From Wenzhouxiangella sediminis (GTDB lineage Bacteria > Pseudomonadota > Gammaproteobacteria > Xanthomonadales > Wenzhouxiangellaceae), in NCBI RefSeq assembly GCF_003410055.1, contig NZ_QUZK01000016.1:1-64000 (forward strand): 64,000 nucleotides of DNA, read 5' to 3'. This document shows, in pieces, positions 43,449 to 53,481 of this stretch. The position numbers were made by a program, and so were the translations under genes. Below the pieces are notes generated by a model. The model did no database searches, was not told where the DNA came from, and saw only the letters and a list, made by a program, of their open reading frames with translations. How positions within the stretch are numbered: position 1 is the first letter of the stretch; each line of letters opens with the position of its first letter.

Positions 43449-44870
43449 GTGAACCATCTTACCCAGACACAGCGCCTTCTCAGCGGCACCGGGCTTGCCG
43501 TTGCGTGGCTGGCGGTTTGGGGGCTCGGGCACCTGGCCGAATTCACGGCCCACGCCAGCGTCTGGTATCCGCCGTCCGCGCTGACCTTTGCCGCCCTGCT
43601 GGTCATCGGTTTCCGTTCCGTACCGTACCTGTTCGTCGCCAATTTCATCGCGACCCTCTGGTCGGTCTGGATCTATGACATCAGCGCGAGCGGGCCGGAA
43701 ATTGTCGCCGGCGGCATAGCCAACGCCATCGCCCACATCGGCTGCTACGGCATCGGAGCAGCATTGCTGCAGCGCATCGCAGATCGACAGAAGCACAGTC
43801 TTCCGCGCATCGTCATCGCCTTTCTGGGCATCGCCACCGGCGCGTCCATGGCGGCGACAATCACGGTCATCTCGAGCCTGGTCATCTTCGGCCTGCTAGA
43901 GGCCCGGGCCGTCGCCGAGACCTGGCTTGCTTTCTGGATCGGGGACTTCGTCGCGCTGGTCGTGCTGGGGCCGCTTTGCGGGGCGCTTCTGCTCAAGCTG
44001 GAACGCTCGCCGGTGTTCTGGATCGAACCGCTGGACGTCGTGAGACAGGACAGCCTGACGGGCGCATTCGGGCTCAAGCTGCTGATCACCGCAGTCGTCG
44101 GAACCGCGGCGATGGTCGCGACCGCGTCCATCGGAACCGTCGAAAGCGCGTTCCTGATCTTCTTCCTGCTCATCCCCCAGATGTGGCTGACCCACTCGGA
44201 GTCGCCGCTGGGAACCGCCGTCAGCCTCGCTGCGATCAGTTTCCTGATCATCCTGTGGCTGGGCGTTCTGGACCTGGCGGAGTTCGTGTTCATCTACCAG
44301 TTCGCAATCGCGATCGTCGCGACGACGGCCTACTTCGGTATCGCCATTCCGCTGCTGGCCTCCGACAATGAGCAACTGCGCGAGCGGCTCATGTTCGATC
44401 GGCTCACCGGGGCAACGTCACGCGATCTCCTGTACTTCCAGGCCGGCCAGGAACTCGCCCGCGCCCGACGCGGCGCCACGAGCTGCCTGGCCGTCGTCGA
44501 CCTGGACCGATTCAAGGACATCAACGACCGCCACGGCCACACCCGCGGCGACCGCTCCCTGGTCGAACTGGCGACCATCATGCGCCGGGAAACCCGCAGC
44601 ACCGATGTCGTCGCGCGCTACGGCGGCGACGAGTTCGTGATCGTCTTTCCCGATACCACGGTCGATGATGCGCGCGAGCGACTCGAAGCGCTGCTCGACG
44701 AGGTCCGCTCCAGCACCGCCGTTCCCGGCGTGCACCTGACCGCCAGCGTCGGGCTGACCGAATCCGTCCCCGAAGACGATTTCGCCAGCTGGTTCGAACG
44801 CGCCGATGCCGCGCTGCTCCTGGCCAAGCGGCGCGGCCGGGATCGAGTCGAGGTGAACGCCGTGGGTTGA
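43449..44870 (+). CDS. MASE1-domain diguanylate cyclase
   Basis: A 473-residue integral membrane signalling enzyme. Residues about 5-300 form the MASE1 sensor domain with eight or so helices (for example SVWYPPSALTFAALLVIG and FWIGDFVALVVLGPL). Residues about 310-470 are a GGDEF domain with FDRLTGATSRD, DLDRFKDIND and the active site RYGGDEF. It should make cyclic di-GMP in response to an unknown ligand. The start is the GTG at 43449. It is convergent with the kelch gene. Confidence 0.93.
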   Translation: MNHLTQTQRLLSGTGLAVAWLAVWGLGHLAEFTAHASVWYPPSALTFAALLVIGFRSVPYLFVANFIATLWSVWIYDISASGPEIVAGGIANAIAHIGCYGIGAALLQRIADRQKHSLPRIVIAFLGIATGASMAATITVISSLVIFGLLEARAVAETWLAFWIGDFVALVVLGPLCGALLLKLERSPVFWIEPLDVVRQDSLTGAFGLKLLITAVVGTAAMVATASIGTVESAFLIFFLLIPQMWLTHSESPLGTAVSLAAISFLIILWLGVLDLAEFVFIYQFAIAIVATTAYFGIAIPLLASDNEQLRERLMFDRLTGATSRDLLYFQAGQELARARRGATSCLAVVDLDRFKDINDRHGHTRGDRSLVELATIMRRETRSTDVVARYGGDEFVIVFPDTTVDDARERLEALLDEVRSSTAVPGVHLTASVGLTESVPEDDFASWFERADAALLLAKRRGRDRVEVNAVG

Positions 44871-44941
44871 ACACAGCCGCTCCCGGCTATGGAAGCGGTC
44901 GAACCCGTGTCAACGGCCCATCTGGAGCTGCTTCGAACAAT

Positions 44942-44961
44942 CGGGGCCATCGGTGGCCCCG
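44942..44961. terminator. Hairpin between convergent genes
   Basis: A perfect seven-base stem, CGGGGCC with GGCCCCG, around ATCGGT. It lies between the ends of the MASE1-GGDEF gene and the kelch gene. No T run is seen on either side, so termination is likely but not certain. Confidence 0.5.
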
Positions 44962-44973
44962 GCTTCGGCGCCG

Positions 44974-46158
44974 CTACTGCTCGAAGCGATCGCTGAACAC
45001 ACTCTGCCCCAGGAGCGTCAGCCATTCATTGACGGCCAGGAAACTGGAGCCGTCATATCCCCCCGGTGCCACCATGTGCACCCTGCCGTCGGCAAGAATG
45101 GGTACCAAACTGCTGATATTGCTGGCCGCGGTGAGTTTTGCCGGAAGACTGTGCCAGGATTCGGTCGGCACCTCGAAAAGCCAGGTTTCGGTCCGTGACT
45201 CGGTGCCATCGCCAGTCGGATCACCGCCGGTAAAGACCACTACGCTGGGAGAAGAGTATTCGCCTCCGGGGCTGACCGTGGATGGCACTCCCGCGCCGTG
45301 TCGCCCGACAGGACCGGCAGGATAGTTCGGCCCCGCCGTCCAGGTGATACTGGTCGGATCGTTCGGGTCGATCGCGCCAATCCAGGTTTCGCTCATCTGG
45401 ATGCTGCCAGCCTGGTTGTATCCCCCAGTAACCACGATTCGCCCTTCGACGATCCCGCCACGGAGGCCCGCGACCAGCGTTCCCGGTTTGGGCGTTGCCT
45501 GCACCCAGGTATCGGTTTCCGTGTCGTAAACCTGGACAGCATCCGTATCCGCAGAGCCGGTATACCCGCCGATAACGTAGATGTAACGATCGTCATGAAC
45601 GCCAATGGCATAGTCGCCCACGGCCTGGGGAAGCGAGGCACCGGTCGTCCATGTATCCGCAACGATGTCGTAGATCTGAAGGAGCGCCGTAGGAAAGAAC
45701 GATGTGGTATACCCACCGGGCACGAAAATGCGCTGACCGATGCGGACCGCGGAAACTTGCTGCACAGCATTGGTCATGGGAGTCAAATCCGACCAGGTCG
45801 CGGCATCCACGTCGTACCGTGATACATTACTAACTGTGATTCCCGACGAGTTGTTGCCTCCGATCACGTAGACGAAGCCCGGGACACTCTCCGTACTGTA
45901 AGACACCACAGCGTGCCCCCAACGCGCGGAATCCATGACCGTGCGAGATTCCCACCCATTATTCGGCCACTCCTGGACCACACCTCGCAGTTGGCCCTCC
46001 GCCTGGACGACCGCAAGCGGCGATTGCAGAGCCGATCCCACGTGCGCCGAAGGTGTGGCCTTCACTCCGGCCTGGGCAACTGCATAACCCGACCATGCGG
46101 AAAGAAGAAAGACGAGCGAAATCACAGCCGTTTTGAACGGCTTCGTTGTCGATACCAT
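44974..46158 (-). CDS. Secreted kelch-repeat beta-propeller with F-x-D-x-F-E tail
   Basis: A 394-residue exported protein. A signal peptide (AVISLVFLLSAWSGYAVAQA) is followed by six kelch-like blades, each with a double-glycine strand (VYVIGGNN, IFVPGGYT, IYVIGGYT, IVVTGGYN, VVVFTGGD, HMVAPGGY) and a later Trp. It should form a six-bladed beta-propeller. There is no anchor helix; the protein ends QSVFSDRFEQ, the shared short tail. AAGGGAA at nine bases supports the ATG at 46158. Probably a surface or secreted binding protein; ligand unknown. Confidence 0.85.
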   Translation of the reverse strand: MVSTTKPFKTAVISLVFLLSAWSGYAVAQAGVKATPSAHVGSALQSPLAVVQAEGQLRGVVQEWPNNGWESRTVMDSARWGHAVVSYSTESVPGFVYVIGGNNSSGITVSNVSRYDVDAATWSDLTPMTNAVQQVSAVRIGQRIFVPGGYTTSFFPTALLQIYDIVADTWTTGASLPQAVGDYAIGVHDDRYIYVIGGYTGSADTDAVQVYDTETDTWVQATPKPGTLVAGLRGGIVEGRIVVTGGYNQAGSIQMSETWIGAIDPNDPTSITWTAGPNYPAGPVGRHGAGVPSTVSPGGEYSSPSVVVFTGGDPTGDGTESRTETWLFEVPTESWHSLPAKLTAASNISSLVPILADGRVHMVAPGGYDGSSFLAVNEWLTLLGQSVFSDRFEQ

Positions 46159-46347
46159 CCGATAAGTTCCCTTTTTGATGATCCGAGCGTCACAAGTTGA
46201 TGCACCGAGCGAGGTCGGATCACATGAGTGCCCGCGATCTTGCCCCGCTTTCTGAATTCTACCCGAAGGCGCGCCGCAAGAGCATTGCGCAAGCCGCGCT
46301 GAGCGCGCAAAGATCAGCAAGCGAGTGGATCAGTCTAACCGAATCGT

Positions 46348-47271
<924 letters not shown>

Positions 47272-47626
47272 TCGATGTCCCTTTCGGCGCCCAGGCTGGC
47301 AAACAGTCTGTCACAGTCGGGGCAGCCCGTGGCTCGTTTCTGCACGGCTCGTCCGCACCCAAGCCTCATTTTCTCCCAATTTTCTCGTCAGCACATCTCA
47401 GAGATTTGTAGCGGGCGATGGAGCGCTCGACACGGACACATGCGCAGGGATGTCTTGGCCTGATGGCCCTCGCTGCATTGAAAGCGCTAACCCTTGACGC
47501 CGCCGATCGGCGCCAGAGATCGATGACGGACGTCTTCGAAGATGTCGCGCTTCGGGCGCCTGCTTGATCACTCGAGAGGAATCTGCAGTGCTGGAACCCG
47601 CGCGTGTCTCGAACATCCCTCCGGCA
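47272..47626. other. Non-coding region upstream of the DUF808 gene
   Basis: A 355-base stretch between two minus-strand genes. It should hold the DUF808 promoter and the 3' end of the DUF11 transcript. I see GCCGATCGGC-type symmetry near 47500-47512 but no convincing terminator, RNA gene or small gene. Confidence 0.5.
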
Positions 47627-50600
47627 TCACCTCCACACCCACAATCTGTTGGCGCAACTCGCCACCATGAGCATCACAAGCGCCAGCAAAACCACCGCCC
47701 ACGGGCTCAGTGTGGGAACCGGCGCAGCGCCGCCGGGCGGCCCGATGGGCGGCTCGCCGGTGGTCCCGCTCTGGACCTGGACATTCTGCTGCGACTGGGC
47801 CGTACCGGCACCGAAACTCAATCCACCGGGGGACGGCGCCGTTACCGTCGCCTGATTGTCAACCGAAACCACGGACGCCGGCATGACGGCCTGGTAGGTG
47901 AACTCCAGCGCGGTGTTGGGTCCAAGGGTGGCTATCGTGGCCTGAAGCCCCGTCGGGTCACTGGTGATCGGCGGGCACACGGCCGTGCCCTGCGGATTGG
48001 GAATGAAGGCGGAAGCGCTGATGTCGGTGCAACTCACGTTGATGTAACCGCCGGGGTTGGCGGGCAGCAGCGCGGGCGGCAAGGGGTCGACCAGGACGGC
48101 GCCGTCGGCGGAAGCCGAACCGATATTGACCACGGTTACCGTGTAGGTCACGGTATCGCCCGGCTCGGCAATCTGGGGCGAGACGGTCTTCTGGATGCTC
48201 AACTCCGGCGCCGGCGGCGGACAGCTGGTGGCAGAATCTTCCGCCGGTATCCAACCGTTGGGGTCGTTCGGAGCATTGAACTTCGCCTGGTTGAAGACGC
48301 AACCGAACATGCTGGTCGGGTTGGCCAGTTGAGCGGTGATCACGAACTCGATGCTGCCCCCGGGCGGGAAGGTATCGTTACCCACCGCGCCCCACTCGTG
48401 GTCGATGTGCAGCGGATTGGAAAGCGGCGAAGTCGGCCCCGAAGCCGGCGTCTGCGTCCCCGGAATGACCGGCGTGGGCGGACACTGGGCGCCGCCGGAA
48501 AGGACCGTGCAATCGACGCTGGTGATCGAAGCATTCACTCCGAAGGCGAAGGTCTCATCGACGAAACGCGGGATATCCAGGGTTTCGGTAGTCGATGCGT
48601 TGGTCAGCGTGACGCTCCAGCTGATCTCGCCGCTGACTGGAATACTGGTGCCACTGGCCGGCGGCAGGATGGCTTTCTCGATTTCCAGGGCACCCGACGT
48701 GCACGGCGGCATGCCGATGTATTGATCGACGATGCTTTGCGGTGTCGAAACCAGGTTGCCGGCGGCGTTGACGTAGCTCGCCGTGACGTTGTTGCTGGTC
48801 AGTTCGGGGTCGTGGCAGCGGTCGAGGTGGACCGGCATGGTGAACGGCACGATGTAGGTCAGGCTGCCCTCCGGCGCCAGCGGCACCTCGCTGTCACCGC
48901 CGTGCAGGCCCGGATCGTAGCTGAGCGTGAACGAGTTCGTGTAGCCCGTCGTCGTGAAAGTGCTGGCCAGATCGTGGCAGTCCGCGCCGGCCGGAACGGG
49001 CGTACAGGTAATCCCCCAGTCCGACAGGTCGCTGCCGCTGTGGACGAACCCGCTCGGCGGCGAACCGGCCAGGCCGGGCAGATTGAAGTTGAAATCGTTG
49101 AGATCACCGAGTGGAACGGCATTGACCGTATTCGGATTGCTCACCACGATCTTGTAGAACACTTCGGTGCCGTCGCTGATGAAGTCGACCGGCGCCTGGC
49201 CGATCAACGGCGTGCCCGCCGCGGCGTCGGCAGCACTGGCAAACGGACCGGATTTCTCGACCTCGATGAACGACTGGGGTGAACCGCCCGGGCAAACGTC
49301 CAGCCCGGTGACCGGTGTCACGGTCTGCAGCCCGTTGTTGCCGAAAAAGGAGCTGGCGCCCGTTGCGAACGGTGGTGGCTCCGGTGGCGTGACCGCACTG
49401 TAGATCGGATCGTACACCGCCGGCGAGGGCGACGCCTGGCCGCGAAGATCGATCTCGGCGGTATTGCTGCCCCAGCAGGTCGTGCGCGAAATATCGACCG
49501 GCAGGGAAACGGTGACCGACGCGCCCGGTGGCAGTGAATCAATCAGCGATGCAAAACGAAAGTGGCTGTTGCTCGTCGATACGATACCGCTGTTGAGCGC
49601 CGCGGCCGAAGGACAAAGCCCGCTCGGCGAAGAACTGCAGCCAAGCGTTCCGAAGCTGTGGGCGAATGCCAGGCTGTGGTGCTCGAACTCGAAGGCCACG
49701 TCGGTGGCCGTCCCGGCCGAGGGCCCGGTGCTCTGATTGGTCACCGTGACCTCTTGCACCCAGCTGGCCTCGCCGTTACCGTCCAGCGCCAGGGTGGCCG
49801 GAACCGACTCGGTCGTGAATTCGATATCGGCCACTTCGCAAGTGCCGGGCACTTCGGTAGTCACCGTCGCCGTATTGTCGGCCGGGCCCGGCGGCACGAC
49901 ATCCGTACCCTGAAGACCCTGGACGCTGAACTCGAAGACCAGGTCGCGCACACCGGATTCCGGCGCATTGACGCAGACCGGATCGCCGACGAGCACCTCG
50001 GCCCGGAAACGCATTACGCCACCGCCGGGTGGGCCGTCGAGCGTGCCTGGCAGGTTGGCCAGAAAATCACCGGTGGGGAACCCTGAAACCGGCGAGCTGT
50101 TATCTGGACTCGTGGGCGTCGGCACCGGAATCAACCCGGTTGTCGGGCAGGTCTGCCAGGGCGCCGGCGAGGCCGGAAAAATCGAGGACAGCGGATAGCT
50201 GCCGAGCGAAGCGGATACACAGTCAATGCTCAACAGCTCCGTGTTGGGCAGCGTCGAACCATTGGCACCGAAGGGATGATTCGAAACGCTCAGCGGCGAC
50301 ATGGTACCGGCCTCGCCCCGGATCTCGACACCAAGATTCAATAGATCAGAAGGCTGCAGGCCGAAGCTGTAGAGCTCGAATTCGTATTCGACCATCGATC
50401 CGGGCGTTGCCGTAGTCGGCGCCTCGACGATATCGACGGCGAACTGTACATCCGGCGGAAAGAGGAAGACGTTGGTCGTGCTGGAGTTGGTCACGCCATT
50501 GCTTTCGGTTTCGGCCGACGTGACATCGGCGGAAACGAGGAAATTACCGGTCGGAACGCCGAAACAGGCGGGTTCACCGACATTCGGTGAAGGACAGTGC

Positions 50601-51025
50601 ACCTGCGTCTGAAAGTCGATCTGCGCCTGGCTGAGGGCGGGAATCGCGGGCAAGGTCACGCTGAAAGTCTGACCGCTGCGCACGAATGCCCCCGAAGGGG
50701 CAGTGCCCGAGCCCGGCGGACACACGGCCGGCCCGTTCGGGTTGGCACCGGGCACGGCCAGGCAGGTGGCGCTGTCTTCGAACGGCGCGTCGGCAATCGG
50801 ATGTTCGATAACCAATTCAACATTGGTCGCGGTATCCGGGCCGTTGTTGGAAACGGTCACCGTGAACGACTGCATGTCCTGGGACATGTAGGCGGGCTGG
50901 TCACCGGTGATGTTGACCACCAGATCGACGCCCTGGGCATGAACTTCACCGGCACTGAGACCACCAACTAGAAAGGCGATAGTAGGAATGACGGCCACTT
51001 TGGCCAAAAACGGTATTGTGCGCAC
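47627..51025 (-). CDS. Giant secreted DUF11-repeat protein with IPTL-CTERM-like end
   Basis: A 1132-residue surface protein. The signal peptide region is VAVIPTIAFLVGGLSAGEVHA. Multiple DUF11-type beta-sandwich repeats follow (FTVTVSNNGPDTATNVELVI near the start, VTYTVTVVNIGSASADGAVLVD near the end), separated by longer Cys-containing segments. It ends with PVPTLSPWAVVLLALVMLMVA and a short tail, the clearest IPTL-CTERM signal in the window. The start is a GTG at 51025 with GAGGGA upstream. Likely a stalk or matrix protein at the cell surface. Confidence 0.87.
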   Translation of the reverse strand: MRTIPFLAKVAVIPTIAFLVGGLSAGEVHAQGVDLVVNITGDQPAYMSQDMQSFTVTVSNNGPDTATNVELVIEHPIADAPFEDSATCLAVPGANPNGPAVCPPGSGTAPSGAFVRSGQTFSVTLPAIPALSQAQIDFQTQVHCPSPNVGEPACFGVPTGNFLVSADVTSAETESNGVTNSSTTNVFLFPPDVQFAVDIVEAPTTATPGSMVEYEFELYSFGLQPSDLLNLGVEIRGEAGTMSPLSVSNHPFGANGSTLPNTELLSIDCVSASLGSYPLSSIFPASPAPWQTCPTTGLIPVPTPTSPDNSSPVSGFPTGDFLANLPGTLDGPPGGGVMRFRAEVLVGDPVCVNAPESGVRDLVFEFSVQGLQGTDVVPPGPADNTATVTTEVPGTCEVADIEFTTESVPATLALDGNGEASWVQEVTVTNQSTGPSAGTATDVAFEFEHHSLAFAHSFGTLGCSSSPSGLCPSAAALNSGIVSTSNSHFRFASLIDSLPPGASVTVSLPVDISRTTCWGSNTAEIDLRGQASPSPAVYDPIYSAVTPPEPPPFATGASSFFGNNGLQTVTPVTGLDVCPGGSPQSFIEVEKSGPFASAADAAAGTPLIGQAPVDFISDGTEVFYKIVVSNPNTVNAVPLGDLNDFNFNLPGLAGSPPSGFVHSGSDLSDWGITCTPVPAGADCHDLASTFTTTGYTNSFTLSYDPGLHGGDSEVPLAPEGSLTYIVPFTMPVHLDRCHDPELTSNNVTASYVNAAGNLVSTPQSIVDQYIGMPPCTSGALEIEKAILPPASGTSIPVSGEISWSVTLTNASTTETLDIPRFVDETFAFGVNASITSVDCTVLSGGAQCPPTPVIPGTQTPASGPTSPLSNPLHIDHEWGAVGNDTFPPGGSIEFVITAQLANPTSMFGCVFNQAKFNAPNDPNGWIPAEDSATSCPPPAPELSIQKTVSPQIAEPGDTVTYTVTVVNIGSASADGAVLVDPLPPALLPANPGGYINVSCTDISASAFIPNPQGTAVCPPITSDPTGLQATIATLGPNTALEFTYQAVMPASVVSVDNQATVTAPSPGGLSFGAGTAQSQQNVQVQSGTTGEPPIGPPGGAAPVPTLSPWAVVLLALVMLMVASCANRLWVWR

Positions 51026-51361
51026 GGGAATCCCTCATGATGCAATGACGGCTGCAGCATGAAACTCCCGATGCCCCGCCTTGCCGGTTCGTGTTGTTGT
51101 TGGTAACGAGCCTAGCACCCCAAGTACCGGCACGCTATGCGGCGCTGGCCAAACCCGGCCAGACGGTACAGAACTCGCGACGTATGGCTCGCTATCGCCG
51201 GCGAGAGCGAACCTGGAGGAGGATCTCAGCGACAGATTCACGCACCCATGATTTGCAGGAAACAGGGCCCGGCGAACGAATCATTTCCCTTTCAAGCGGT
51301 CTAACAATTCAAGGTGCCATGGCCGCTCATCCCGGGGGGTCAGCACCTCGTGGAGACAACC
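51026..51361. other. Divergent control region
   Basis: A 336-base non-coding stretch between the giant DUF11 gene (minus) and a small basic protein gene (plus). Short symmetric parts are visible (GGCCAAACCCGGCC near 51145 and CGCCGGCG near 51196), but no known element is recognised. Confidence 0.45.
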
Positions 51362-51517
51362 ATGACCAAAGGCAGAGACACCCAGAACCGGGAAGGTAAG
51401 AAAAAGCCCATCAAGACGCTCAAGGAAAAGCGCGCCGACAAGGCAGCGAAGAGATCGGGCACGTACAAGGTCGAAAGCATCAACAACGTACTGGCAGGCA
51501 AGCCCTCATCCCGCTAG
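51362..51517 (+). CDS. Small lysine-rich protein
   Basis: A 51-residue, strongly basic protein, with MTKGRDTQNREGKKKP at the start and LKEKRADKAAKR in the middle. GGAGACAACC before the ATG serves as ribosome site. Similar short Lys-rich proteins with a PxKTLKEKRAxKxAK core occur in many proteobacteria without known function. Its charge suggests nucleic acid or ribosome binding, but that is an inference. It lies upstream of the RIO kinase gene with a 240-base gap. Confidence 0.65.
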   Translation: MTKGRDTQNREGKKKPIKTLKEKRADKAAKRSGTYKVESINNVLAGKPSSR

Positions 51518-51740
51518 GAAAGGCGTCGAACAACCTTGCCAGTAACTCACGGACGATAATCACGACGAAGGAGTCTGGCGGCATCCACCGAAAGGCTGCG
51601 CATGAGCCTTGGAAGCCATGGGAGCCGCCAGGTCCCTGGTAACACTCCCCTTAGCGGAGTTTCCGAGTGATCGGAACCGTCCGGGCACCAGCCCGTCGAC
51701 GGAGCACTGAACCGAGCCACCGGCGAAACCCCACGATGAG

Positions 51741-51749
51741 TGGCATAAT
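51741..51749 (+). promoter_or_regulatory. Extended -10 promoter just before the RIO kinase gene
   Basis: TGG followed by CATAAT (TGn plus -10 hexamer) ends eight bases before the ATG at 51758. A transcript from it would start at or next to the ATG, so the mRNA may be leaderless. No -35 match is seen, as usual for extended -10 promoters. Confidence 0.45.
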
Positions 51750-51757
51750 CGCCGCCC

Positions 51758-52642
51758 ATGAAGATACCCGCTCGCTTGATACCCCTGGCCGAAGACGGCC
51801 TGATCGACGAAGTCCTGCGCCCGCTCAAGAGCGGCAAGGAGGCAGATGTCTTTGTCGTGCGCTGCGGGAACGAGAAGCGCTGTGCCAAGGTCTTCAAGGA
51901 AGCGAACCTGCGCGGCTTCAAGCAGGCCGCCCAGTACCAGGAAGGCCGCAATGTCCGCAACAGCCGACGGGCGCGGGCGATGAGCAAGCGCACCCGGTAC
52001 GGCCAGAAAGAACAGGAAAAGGCCTGGCTCAGCGCCGAGGTCGACGCCCTCTATCACCTGTCGGCCGCCGGCGTACGCGTTCCCCGACCTTTCGGCTTCG
52101 TCGACGGCGTGCTGCTGATGGAGCTGATCGTCGATTCGCAAGGCGATGTCGCACCGAGGCTCGATGCACTGAGCTTCAGTGCCGAAGAAGCTCGCGAATA
52201 TCACGACCTGATCATCACCCAGATCGTCAGGATGCTCGCAGCGGGACTCATTCACGGTGACCTGTCGGAATTCAACGTGCTGCTTGACGCCGGCGGACCG
52301 GTGATCATCGACCTGCCCCAGGCGGTCAACGCCGCGGCCAACAACAGCGCGGCAATGATGCTCGTGCGCGACGTGGACCGAATGCGGCATTTCTTCGGAC
52401 GCTTCGAGCCGGAGCTGCTCGAATCCGAGTACGGCAAGGAAATGTGGTCACGCTATGCCGGCGGCGCCCTGGACGCCGACACATCGCTGACGGGCATCTA
52501 CCAGCCCTCCACGCAAGACGTGGACCTGGACGAGGTAATGGCCATCATCGATGCCGCCCGCGAAGAGGAGAAAGAGCGGCTGGCGAGATTGAACGACGCG
52601 CCCGAACCAGACGACCTGGGCGATTACCGGACGCGTGATTAA
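51758..52642 (+). CDS. RIO-family serine/threonine protein kinase
   Basis: A 294-residue atypical kinase of the RIO family, like the bacterial type seen in Pseudomonas (PA4780). The ATP-binding part is LKSGKEADVFVVRCG with the catalytic lysine in CAKVFKE. The catalytic loop is LIHGDLSEFNVLL and the metal-binding motif IIDLPQAV. RIO2-type motifs before it are NSRRARAMSKRTRYG. The C-terminus is acidic and Asp/Glu-rich. It may phosphorylate ribosomal or other proteins; the substrate in bacteria is not established. It converges with a secreted-protein gene. Confidence 0.92.
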   Translation: MKIPARLIPLAEDGLIDEVLRPLKSGKEADVFVVRCGNEKRCAKVFKEANLRGFKQAAQYQEGRNVRNSRRARAMSKRTRYGQKEQEKAWLSAEVDALYHLSAAGVRVPRPFGFVDGVLLMELIVDSQGDVAPRLDALSFSAEEAREYHDLIITQIVRMLAAGLIHGDLSEFNVLLDAGGPVIIDLPQAVNAAANNSAAMMLVRDVDRMRHFFGRFEPELLESEYGKEMWSRYAGGALDADTSLTGIYQPSTQDVDLDEVMAIIDAAREEEKERLARLNDAPEPDDLGDYRTRD

Positions 52643-52654
52643 GCGCACTACGAG

Positions 52655-53209
52655 TCAGGGTGTTTCAAACCGGTCGCCGAACACCTCATCAGTGGCTGGA
52701 CGAAACACGAAATTGTCGAGCACCAGCGCCGCGCTGCCGACCGATGCACCAACGATGCGAAGCTCGTCGATCGGCCCTCCGAAGCCGGGTTCCAGGGTCT
52801 GCCAGGTCAGATCGCTCCGGCTCAAGCCGGTGACCGAACCGACCTCGGCACCCCCGTTCAACCCGATCAGGTCGACGGCGTCACTTTCAGCACCCGAGGA
52901 ACGGTGGTCCACGCTGACGAAGAAGAACGGTTCCCCGTCGGCCCGGCGAATCGAGAACTCGTCACCAACCGCGATGGCGACCTGCCAGCCGACCCAAAGG
53001 GCCTGGTCGGGGTTGCCCTGCGCATCGATACCCCAGGCGCCACCACTGATATTCTCGAACTCGAAGCCGGCCTCGCTATTGACGACTCCCTCGGCGAGCT
53101 GGCCTGTGGACAGCGCATCGAAGGTCAGCGTCTGCGCAGCGGCATTCGCGGCCAGCAGACCCGTGAGCAGCATTGCCGGCAGCCCCTTCAGCATCCAGTT
53201 CCTGAACAT
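52655..53209 (-). CDS. Secreted protein with F-x-D-x-F-E tail
   Basis: A 184-residue exported protein. A signal peptide (LPAMLLTGLLAANAAAQ) precedes a beta-rich domain that resembles PEP-CTERM-type galactose-binding-like modules (LTFDALSTGQLAEGVV, FFFVSVDHRSSGAESDAVDLIGL in part and IDELRIVGASVGSAALVLDNFVF in part). There is no C-terminal helix; it ends EVFGDRFETP, the short tail shared with other secreted proteins here. Function unknown; surface or matrix carbohydrate binding is a guess. It lies between the RIO kinase and the metzincin genes. Confidence 0.75.
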   Translation of the reverse strand: MFRNWMLKGLPAMLLTGLLAANAAAQTLTFDALSTGQLAEGVVNSEAGFEFENISGGAWGIDAQGNPDQALWVGWQVAIAVGDEFSIRRADGEPFFFVSVDHRSSGAESDAVDLIGLNGGAEVGSVTGLSRSDLTWQTLEPGFGGPIDELRIVGASVGSAALVLDNFVFRPATDEVFGDRFETP

Positions 53210-53481
53210 TCCGTTGCTCCCTTTCTGGAAAGATTGAGGCGGCCGACGATACGATCATGAATGCTGGAGACTCAAGCGCGAGAGCGCTTTGAGGCGCGGA
53301 TTGCAACATCCGGTCATCACACTGACACAAAATGCCAAGGACTCGGCTTGCCCGCCTCGCGAGCGAGCTCCACAATGAGACGCTTGACATCCCGTTCGCC
53401 CGACCTTCGACACACTATCCGGCATTCGACTACCGTCCGCCTGCCTCTTTTGCTGTACCTCAATCACTTCTGGAACTGTTC

